This document shows, in pieces, positions 5,970-10,602 of a DNA stretch of 10,602 bases; position 1 is the stretch's first letter; each line of letters starts with the position of its first letter. Made by a program: the position numbers and the translations under genes. Source of the stretch: Chlorobium sp. (GTDB taxonomy: Bacteria > Bacteroidota > Chlorobiia > Chlorobiales > Chlorobiaceae). The stretch spans positions 1-10,602 of the forward strand of contig JANQGE010000121.1 in NCBI GenBank assembly GCA_028277485.1. The letters run 5' to 3'. Below the pieces are notes generated by a model. That model was not told where the DNA came from. It made no database searches and was given only the letters and a program-made list of their open reading frames with translations.

Positions 5970-7613
5970 ATGACCATACAAAACGGTTCGGCATGGAAAG
6001 CGTTGGCGGAGCATAAACAGGAGATTGAAGGGCTTCATATGAGGGAGCTCTTTGCCAGTGACACGCAGAGGTTTCAGCGGTTCTCGATTCGCATGGGCGA
6101 TCTGTTTCTCGACTACTCGAAAAACAGGATCACCGGGAAAACCGTTGAGCTGGTGACTTCACTGGCAGAAGATGCGGGTGTGAAGGCATACCGTGATGAG
6201 ATGTTTGCCGGAAGAAAAATCAATTTTACCGAGCAGAGGGCTGTGCTTCACACGGCCCTTCGCCAGCCTGAGGGCTTTCGTCTCGAACTTGACGGACAGG
6301 ATGTCGGCTGCGATATCATCGAGGTTCTCGCCCAGATGAAACATTTTACAAGGCTGATACTGTCGGGGGAATGGAAAGGCTACAGCGGAAGGGCAATCAC
6401 CGATGTGGTGAACATCGGCATCGGCGGCTCCGATCTCGGTCCGTACATGGTGACCGAAGCTCTCAAGCCGTTTGCCCACGGAGCGCTCAACGTCCATTTC
6501 GTGTCCAACATCGACGGCACACATATCAGCGAAACGCTGCGTCAACTCAACGCCGACACGACGCTGTTTGTCATCGCTTCCAAAACTTTCACCACCCAGG
6601 AAACCCTTACCAATGCCCATACGGCGAGGCGGTGGTTCCTTGACAAAGCCGTAGACAAATCGTTTGTTGCCCGTCACTTTGTTGCCGTTTCGACCAACCG
6701 AGAAAAAGTTGAGGAATTCGGCATTGATGCGCAAAACATGTTTCGTTTCTGGGACTGGGTTGGCGGCAGATATTCGCTCTGGTCCTCTATCGGTCTTTCC
6801 ATTGCGCTGTATATAGGATTCGAGCGTTTTGCAGAGCTGCTTGCCGGTGCCTGTGCGATGGATGAGCATTTCCGTTCGGCTCCGCTTGAAAAAAATATTC
6901 CTGTTATTCTTGCTCTTCTCGGTATCTGGTACAACAATTTTTTCGATGCGCACTCACATGCTGTCATTCCTTACGACCAGTATCTTCACCGGCTTCCAGC
7001 TTACTTGCAGCAGCTTGACATGGAAAGCAACGGGAAGCGGATCGATCGAAACGGCAACGAAGTGGAGTATGCGACCGGGCCGGTCATCTGGGGGGAGCCG
7101 GGCACCAATTCTCAGCACGCCTTTTTTCAGCTCCTGCACCAGGGGCCGAACTTCATTCCGGCTGACTTTATTGTACCCCTCAAAAGCCAGAACCCTTCCG
7201 GGGAACATCACGATATTCTGCTTGCCAACTGCTTCGCCCAGACCGAAGCCCTTATGCGGGGAAAAACAGATGAAGAAGCCGGGAAAGAGATGCGCGATGC
7301 CGGTATGCCGGAGGAGAGGATGACAGAGCTTCTGCCTCATAAACTCTTCCCCGGCAACCGTCCGACCAATACCATTGTGTTTTCCGAGGTCAACCCCTGC
7401 AATCTCGGAAGCCTCATCGCGATGTATGAGCACAAGGTATTCGTTCAGGGAGTTGTCTGGGGGATAAACTCGTTCGATCAGTGGGGGGTCGAGCTTGGCA
7501 AACAGCTCGCCAAAACCATTCTGCCCGAAATTCAAGGGCAGGACGATGTGGCGTCGCACGATTCGTCGACCAACGGGTTGATTAACTTATACCGTCAGTC
7601 CAGAGGCTCATGA
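5970..7613 (+). CDS. pgi: Glucose-6-phosphate isomerase
   Basis: Cytoplasmic enzyme interconverting glucose-6-phosphate and fructose-6-phosphate, for glycolysis/gluconeogenesis and glycogen metabolism. It has 547 residues, close to the 549 of E. coli Pgi. Sugar-phosphate (SIS) motifs are NIGIGGSDLGPYMVTEAL (148-165), FVSNIDGTHI (177-186), SKTFTTQETLTNA (204-216) and GGRYSLWSSIGL (265-276). The second PGI signature is GPVIWGEPGTNSQHAFFQL (370-388), with the base Glu376. The C-terminal signature is GVVWGINSFDQWGVELGKQLAK (two blocks, 494-515), with a lysine at 511 equivalent to the catalytic Lys. By by-eye alignment to recalled E. coli Pgi (THNP), the ring-opening His386 position reads SQNP here, i.e. 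Gln407; see findings. The gene stands alone, with a good ribosome binding site and repeats on both sides. Confidence 0.98.
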   Translation: MTIQNGSAWKALAEHKQEIEGLHMRELFASDTQRFQRFSIRMGDLFLDYSKNRITGKTVELVTSLAEDAGVKAYRDEMFAGRKINFTEQRAVLHTALRQPEGFRLELDGQDVGCDIIEVLAQMKHFTRLILSGEWKGYSGRAITDVVNIGIGGSDLGPYMVTEALKPFAHGALNVHFVSNIDGTHISETLRQLNADTTLFVIASKTFTTQETLTNAHTARRWFLDKAVDKSFVARHFVAVSTNREKVEEFGIDAQNMFRFWDWVGGRYSLWSSIGLSIALYIGFERFAELLAGACAMDEHFRSAPLEKNIPVILALLGIWYNNFFDAHSHAVIPYDQYLHRLPAYLQQLDMESNGKRIDRNGNEVEYATGPVIWGEPGTNSQHAFFQLLHQGPNFIPADFIVPLKSQNPSGEHHDILLANCFAQTEALMRGKTDEEAGKEMRDAGMPEERMTELLPHKLFPGNRPTNTIVFSEVNPCNLGSLIAMYEHKVFVQGVVWGINSFDQWGVELGKQLAKTILPEIQGQDDVASHDSSTNGLINLYRQSRGS

Positions 7614-7714
7614 ACCTGCTACGTAATTCAGTGACTACGTTGAGCGGATCGGAGAGGGTTTTTGTGCTCCGTTCGCCTTGCCCTTGGATTACTCGCGACG
7701 GTTTCTGAACCTCT
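7614..7714. repeat. pgi 3' flank with a further copy of the dispersed repeat core
   Basis: The core TGTGCTCCGTTCGCCTTG lies at 7663-7680, followed by a stretch resembling the 3103-3157 unit (CCTTGGATTACTCGCGACGGTTT, given here only as the 7675-7705 region). The flanks AGAGGGTT (about 7653-7660) and AACCTCTT (about 7708-7715) form weak inverted ends. A weak hairpin, ACGTA/TACGT, follows the pgi stop. No gene is seen. Confidence 0.5.
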
Positions 7715-7740
7715 TAACCTGAATAATTCATGAAGATCCC

Positions 7741-7771
7741 CCCGTGAAATCAAACCAGATATTTCACAGGG
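7741..7771. repeat. Dispersed hairpin repeat, copy 2
   Basis: CCCGTGAAAT, loop CAAACCAGAT, then ATTTCACAGGG. It is 29/31 identical to the copy at 5665-5695, and the two differences leave the stem intact. Here it sits between convergent genes (pgi and apbE), where it could block read-through in both directions, although no T-run follows. Confidence 0.7.
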
Positions 7772-7817
7772 CTAACCCTTGATTTCCGATTGTTTCTTTC
7801 GGGATTCGCAGTCGCCG

Positions 7818-7873
7818 TCGGAATCGGTATCGAGCGCCACCGCAATCCATTCGATCCCGACCCCGATTCCCGA
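7818..7873. repeat. Imperfect palindrome of ATCGG-type blocks
   Basis: TCGGAATCGGTATCG (7818-7832) faces CGATCCCGACCCCGATTCCC (starting at 7852), giving a G/C-rich imperfect stem around a roughly 20-nt loop. It lies inside the 7715-7922 unit. It may be a convergent terminator or simply a low-complexity intergenic repeat. Confidence 0.45.
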
Positions 7874-7935
7874 TTATCTTCCCACACCTTTTTGTAATTC
7901 CTTTGGTGAATTATTCAGGTTATGTGCTTGAAAAA

Positions 7936-8958
7936 TTAGTTTATTTCCTGGATAAACTCGCCGATATTCGGGCTTTTATAGATTATATCCTTGTCGTCGA
8001 TCAAGATAAAGGCAAGGGAAGGGTCCTGCTCCACGATACGCAGAGCCTTGTCATGTTCCAGGATAAAGAATGCCGTGGCGTAGGCATCGGCTTTTGCAGG
8101 ATCTTCGGAGAAGACGGTTACACTTTTTGTCCTTCTCGCAGGATAGCCGGTTTTGAGGTCGATAATATGGTGGTAACGCTTGCCTTCATGGATGAAGTAG
8201 CTTTCATAGCTGCCGCTTGTTGCAATGCCGCAGGTCTTAATGACGCTGAAGGCAAGCAGCGGTTTTTGCTGTTCCTTGTCAGGGTTTTGTATCCCTGATG
8301 TCCAGTGCTGCTCACCTTTTTTTCCCTTGACATAGAGGTCGCCGCCTGCATTGATGATGTAATTATTGATCCCGTACTTTTCCAGTACCTTGCCTGCATG
8401 GTATGCTGCATATCCTTTAGCGATTCCACCGAACCCGATTTCCATACCGGGCTTTTTCAGGAAGAGGGTTTTATGCAGCGTATCGAGTTCAATCTGGCTA
8501 TAATCAACAAGGTTCAACACAGTTTTGATGCTGTCAAGAGGAGGCGGGGAAGTCCTTTCTTTCACGTTCCATAACCTGCCGATCGGTTTAAACGTCACAT
8601 CGAAAGCCCCATCTGTTATCCGGGCTATTTCCAGCGCCTTTTCCGTAACTGTCACGACCGCCTCAGGAACCGCAACACTCTGGATGCCAGCCTCCCGGTT
8701 CACCGCCGAAACCGGGCTTGCCGGCTGCCACTCGCTCAGTTCCGACTCCAGCCCTGCAATCTCCCGAAACGCCGCATCGAATGCCTCCTGTGTTTTTTCT
8801 TCCTCATCACCTTCCGCCACCGCCTTGATCTTCATCACCGTGCCCATCAGCACCTTTTCCTGCTCGTATATGTGCAGGCTGTCTGCTGGTTGTGTGCAGG
8901 AGAGAAGAGTGAGAAAGGGGATGAATATGCTCGGGAAGAATAGTCGGTGTTTGCGCAT
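7936..8958 (-). CDS. apbE: FAD:protein FMN transferase (ApbE family lipoprotein)
   Basis: Transfers FMN from FAD to a Thr/Ser of target proteins such as the NqrB/NqrC or RnfG/RnfD subunits, acting at the outer face of the inner membrane. It has 340 residues. The N-terminus has RKHR, a hydrophobic stretch and the lipobox LLS-Cys21, so it is a lipoprotein. Family motifs are EKVLMGTVMKI (34-44), FKPIGRLW (123-130), GFGGIAKGYA (175-184), INAGGDLYVKG (202-212), IATSGSYESYF (245-255), HHIIDLKTGYPAR (263-275) and the metal-binding DAYATAFFIL (291-300). All are intact. The ATG at 8958 gives a full signal peptide; no clear Shine-Dalgarno precedes it. No flavoprotein substrate is encoded in the window, so its target must lie elsewhere. 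It faces pgi convergently. Confidence 0.95.
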   Translation of the reverse strand: MRKHRLFFPSIFIPFLTLLSCTQPADSLHIYEQEKVLMGTVMKIKAVAEGDEEEKTQEAFDAAFREIAGLESELSEWQPASPVSAVNREAGIQSVAVPEAVVTVTEKALEIARITDGAFDVTFKPIGRLWNVKERTSPPPLDSIKTVLNLVDYSQIELDTLHKTLFLKKPGMEIGFGGIAKGYAAYHAGKVLEKYGINNYIINAGGDLYVKGKKGEQHWTSGIQNPDKEQQKPLLAFSVIKTCGIATSGSYESYFIHEGKRYHHIIDLKTGYPARRTKSVTVFSEDPAKADAYATAFFILEHDKALRIVEQDPSLAFILIDDKDIIYKSPNIGEFIQEIN

Positions 8959-9363
8959 GGGTTGTGGTGATGGTTTTGTTTAAGTGAGTTCAGGGCAATA
9001 AAGATACACCGGCAAAGCTTCTTTTGCCAGCCGTGGTTTTCAGGCTTTGCGGGTTATGGATAGGGATGGGGCGGGGAAGTGGTTCGGTGAAATTCGTCGG
9101 GGATACTACGGTATTCCGGTTTCGGGGATGTGCTTCTTCTTCAGGCGAAAGTCTCGAAAAAATGTGAATGAGAGAGATATGAAGTTCATGCATATACCGC
9201 GGAAGCACGCGAATAATCGTTAAAATGTGTATTGCATTATCAGATAAAGCTAAGTTTTTGTTTGAGTTATAGGTAAAAGTACAGTAAATTTAATATAAGT
9301 ATTTTGAGAATCTGTAATGTGGATAATAAGAGATTTTAGGGTTCAAAATCGAGAATTAATATC
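8959..9363. other. Spacer between apbE and the kinase gene; no confident gene, base composition changes near 9220
   Basis: About 405 bp. The left half (8959-9220) is moderately GC-rich, with a small hairpin GGCAAA/TTTGCC at about 9011-9028. A 55-codon open frame on the plus strand (9056-9223) and a 72-codon one on the minus strand (8990-9208) have no recognisable family, Shine-Dalgarno or codon-use support. From about 9224 to the kinase start the sequence is strongly AT-rich and probably holds the kinase promoter. I see no tRNA or attachment site at the junction. Confidence 0.5.
9262..9290 (+). promoter_or_regulatory. Possible promoter of the kinase-HD gene
   Basis: TTGAGT (9262-9267) and TAAATT (9285-9290) are 17 bp apart and each match the sigma-70 consensus at four of six positions. 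In such AT-rich DNA this could arise by chance; another -10-like TATAAG lies at 9294-9299. A weak GAGAA (9351-9355) precedes the ATG at 9364. Confidence 0.25.
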
Positions 9364-10545
9364 ATGGCTGAGCAAACACTTAAACGTGACAGACTACTCA
9401 ATTTTGTATCTGAAAAGTCAATCAAAGAGCATTACAAGCTTGTTAATCCCAAAGGTGAATGCCCAGCGCATGGCAGTCCTATTGAGCCAGTAGGTAAAGG
9501 TGGCTCAGGCGTTGTGTTTCGAGCGCAGCAAGATCTACACGATGGCATAACAATAGACCGAGCTGTCAAATTCTTTATGTACCGAGATGATATAGCGCAG
9601 ATAACGAAACACCGTTATCAGGGGCCAATAAGTACGGAAGATTTTCTTGCTGAAATCACAAATATCGCCACATTCAATCATGAGTATCTTGTTAAAGTCA
9701 TAGATGCTGGTGTTTATTCAGTAGATAGTCTAAGCATTCCATTCATTATTACAGACTTCATTGAGGGGCCAACGTTACGAGATATCATTGAGCCAGAAAA
9801 GGCGGATCTCTATAAAGCAGAAGCTATTGAGGCACGTAAGAAATTTATTGAGGAACCGACGAAGATACTCGAACTGCTATTGAGTTTGTCTGAAGGGCTT
9901 GAGCACATACATAGCCATTTTTTTGCGCATTGCGATATTGCACCCAAGAATGTGTTTCTAGATCAAAATCAAGACCTGAGATCGGTTATTGGCGATCTTG
10001 GGATATCGAAGGATCTTCGTAGAAAACGGGATTCAGTGTTTGTGGCTGGGACTAGAGCTTTTATGCCTTCGTTAGCAATAAATTATGTTAACAAAGAAGT
10101 TGATTGGGAAACCTTTGTAGCTCTACATCCTCACTGGGACTTATTCGCATTTGCAAAAACAGGGTTGGATCTTTTAAGCGCCTTAAGGTCTGACTTGCCA
10201 ACTAATCTGCGTTGGTTAGGCCCACTTATTACCACGTTGAAAGAGGTTGAAAGTGGTGGTAAGTTTTCTGGTGTCGGGAACCTCAAAGACCGCTTAGAGT
10301 TTCTTCGCCCTGTTCAGCGAGAAGTTGCAGCAGTACCAGAACTCTCAGCAAGTGTTGCGGGCCGAGCCCGCAAGCTTATGCCGGTGGAGCCTTTATCTCT
10401 TTCTAGGAGAACTTCCAAGCTAATACGTCACCCCGCGATAGTTCGCCTCGCTAGAGTGCCACAATTAACTACAGCTTATCAGTTATTTCCTGGAGCGAAC
10501 CACACTAGTGTCAAGTCAATCATCAATCGTCGGATAAAGGTGTAA
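9364..10545 (+). CDS. Hanks-type Ser/Thr protein kinase fused to the start of an HD-domain phosphohydrolase, truncated by an IS
   Basis: The frame encodes 393 residues. The kinase domain (about 40-275) is complete: glycine loop GKGGSG (44-49), AVK with Lys69, a candidate helix-C Glu97, hinge IITDFIEG (128-135), catalytic loop HCDIAPKN (189-196, Asp191/Asn196), DLG (211-213) and GTRAFMP (229-235). HRD is HCD, so it is a non-RD kinase. After a linker (about 280-340), residues 342-381 read LSLSRRTSKLIRHPAIVRLA then RVPQLTTAYQLFPGANHT. This is the opening pattern of COG1078/SAMHD1-like HD phosphohydrolases, whose families continue with an R/S-FEHS metal-binding His. The sequence instead runs into IS630 DNA, so codons from about 382 to the TAA are antisense to a transposase. 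No membrane segment is seen. Codon use and base composition are AT-richer than in pgi or ddl, suggesting transfer. Kinase certain; HD identity likely. Confidence 0.88.
   Translation: MAEQTLKRDRLLNFVSEKSIKEHYKLVNPKGECPAHGSPIEPVGKGGSGVVFRAQQDLHDGITIDRAVKFFMYRDDIAQITKHRYQGPISTEDFLAEITNIATFNHEYLVKVIDAGVYSVDSLSIPFIITDFIEGPTLRDIIEPEKADLYKAEAIEARKKFIEEPTKILELLLSLSEGLEHIHSHFFAHCDIAPKNVFLDQNQDLRSVIGDLGISKDLRRKRDSVFVAGTRAFMPSLAINYVNKEVDWETFVALHPHWDLFAFAKTGLDLLSALRSDLPTNLRWLGPLITTLKEVESGGKFSGVGNLKDRLEFLRPVQREVAAVPELSASVAGRARKLMPVEPLSLSRRTSKLIRHPAIVRLARVPQLTTAYQLFPGANHTSVKSIINRRIKV
9478..10188 (+). other. Protein kinase domain within the fusion gene
   Basis: Covers residues about 39-275 and includes all residues needed for ATP binding and phosphotransfer (Gly loop, Lys69, Asp191, Asn196, Asp211). 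There is an insertion of about 30 residues after the hinge (about 140-168, charged helical). HPHWDLFAFAKTGLDLL (255-271) is the subdomain IX equivalent. The catalytic residues are intact, so this part could still be active despite the 3' truncation. Confidence 0.85.
10387..10506 (+). pseudogene. N-terminal fragment of an HD-domain (dNTPase/SAMHD1-like) phosphohydrolase domain
   Basis: Residues 342-381 of the fusion frame. The diagnostic spacing is HP-x3-RL-x3-PQL-x6-FPGANHT. It matches the recalled family pattern P-x-FQRLR-x-I-x-QLG-x5-YPGA-x-HTRFEHS, up to two or three residues before the first metal-binding His. All the catalytic histidines and aspartates of an HD domain would lie downstream and are absent, so this domain cannot work as it stands. 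The remainder is expected on the far side of the insertion sequence, outside the window. Confidence 0.65.
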
Positions 10546-10602
10546 CAGCTTGATGCGTGCCTTTTCTGTTGTGAAGCGCCAGTTTATCGCTGCATCCTTG
10601 TT
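10505..10602 (-). mobile_element. IS630-family insertion sequence, one end only
   Basis: The target-like CTAG (10505-10508) is followed by GTGTCAAGTCAATC, the probable terminal inverted repeat, directly before the transposase stop codon. IS630-family elements insert at TA (commonly CTAG) and duplicate it, so the element probably starts at about 10508. Only about 95 bp are in the window; the other end, and the matching repeat, are beyond it. Confidence 0.7.
10516..10602 (-). CDS. IS630-family transposase, C-terminal 28 residues (runs off the right edge)
   Basis: The minus-strand frame reads NKDAAINWRFTTEKARIKLL, then HLYPTIDD and a TGA at 10518-10516. The string INW-R/Q-FTT-x2-AR-x-KL-x2-LYP is the characteristic C-terminus of IS630-family (Tc1/mariner-related, DDE) transposases. 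The catalytic residues are upstream and not visible. The frame overlaps the last ten codons and the stop of the kinase-HD frame in antisense, which is what exposes that tail as IS-derived. Confidence 0.85.
   Translation of the reverse strand, partial: NKDAAINWRFTTEKARIKLLHLYPTIDD

Larger units (their letters stand above)
7715..7922. mobile_element. 208-bp non-coding unit bounded by 16-bp perfect inverted repeats
   Basis: TAACCTGAATAATTCA (7715-7730) is repeated in exact inverted form as TGAATTATTCAGGTTA (7907-7922). The interior holds the dispersed hairpin copy 2 (7741-7771) and an imperfect palindrome of ATCGG/CCGAT blocks (7818-7873), but no open reading frame. The size, exact ends and lack of coding suggest a MITE or a transposase-less IS derivative. 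The outer TA at each end would fit a TA duplication (IS630/mariner style). A TTAA-type target is also possible, since the left flank is TTAA and the right TTAT. It ends 13 bp short of the apbE stop codon. Confidence 0.6.

Noticed and set aside
6159..6953. 264-codon minus-strand ORF within pgi
   Set aside because: It is fully antisense to conserved Pgi motifs; a shadow frame of a GC-rich coding region.
7741..7771. Intrinsic terminator for pgi or apbE
   Set aside because: The stem is good but no T-run follows on either strand, and a near-identical copy lies between divergent genes; described as a dispersed hairpin instead.
7903..8298. 131-codon plus-strand ORF over the apbE 3' end
   Set aside because: It is antisense to conserved ApbE motifs, including the DAYATAFF metal site, and starts inside the inverted-repeat end.
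8990..9208. 72-codon minus-strand ORF upstream of apbE
   Set aside because: It has no ribosome binding site, is Pro/Arg-rich in the manner of a non-coding frame, and has no family resemblance.
9056..9223. 55-codon plus-strand ORF beginning MDRDGAGKWFGEIRRGYYG
   Set aside because: It has no Shine-Dalgarno, no recognisable family and overlaps a longer antisense frame; the length is within chance for this GC content.
10553..10602. Plus-strand frame starting MRAFSVVKRQFIAA 7 bp after the kinase stop, resembling a coupled second operon gene
   Set aside because: The opposite strand of the same bases encodes an unmistakable IS630 transposase C-terminus, so this frame is its shadow.

Overview
The window looks chromosomal, most likely from a green sulfur bacterium (Chlorobiota, Chlorobium/Pelodictyon/Prosthecochloris type). 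This is inferred from the recalled style of the proteins and from intergenic spacers full of short dispersed repeats. Nothing in the window, such as an rRNA or a photosynthesis gene, fixes the taxon. Most genes are ordinary Gram-negative household genes. The right end changes character: it is AT-richer, with different codon use, and ends in an insertion sequence.

Positions 1-5477 carry minus-strand genes. Read 5'->3' on the minus strand they are a YccU-type CoA-binding protein (5064-5477), D-alanine--D-alanine ligase (3903-4985), a TPR protein (3279-3833), then a tripartite efflux operon: TolC-like outer-membrane protein (1590-2984), MacA-like periplasmic adaptor (303-1577) and MacB-like ABC ATPase (296 to beyond the left edge). 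The efflux genes are packed with 6-12 bp gaps. A repeat-filled spacer (about 2982-3280) separates them from the TPR gene.

Positions 5496-5969 are a divergent spacer made largely of hairpins and a 118-bp inverted-repeat element (5834-5951) flanked by a TCAT duplication. It stops a few bases before the ribosome binding site of glucose-6-phosphate isomerase (5970-7613, plus strand). The convergent pgi/apbE spacer holds another copy of the dispersed repeat core and a separate 208-bp inverted-repeat unit (7715-7922) with 16-bp perfect ends. ApbE, a lipoprotein flavin transferase, follows on the minus strand (7936-8958).

After an empty spacer (8959-9363) comes the most interesting locus: a plus-strand gene (9364-10545) encoding a Hanks-type Ser/Thr protein kinase. 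Its C-terminal tail matches the opening of an HD-domain (dNTP triphosphohydrolase/SAMHD1-like) phosphohydrolase. The HD part breaks off immediately before the expected metal-binding histidine. The last dozen codons are instead antisense to the end of an IS630-family transposase (10516-10602, minus strand), next to a CTAG sequence typical of IS630 targets. The apparent kinase is therefore best read as a kinase-HD fusion interrupted by an insertion sequence. A phage-defence or nucleotide-depletion role is a hypothesis only.
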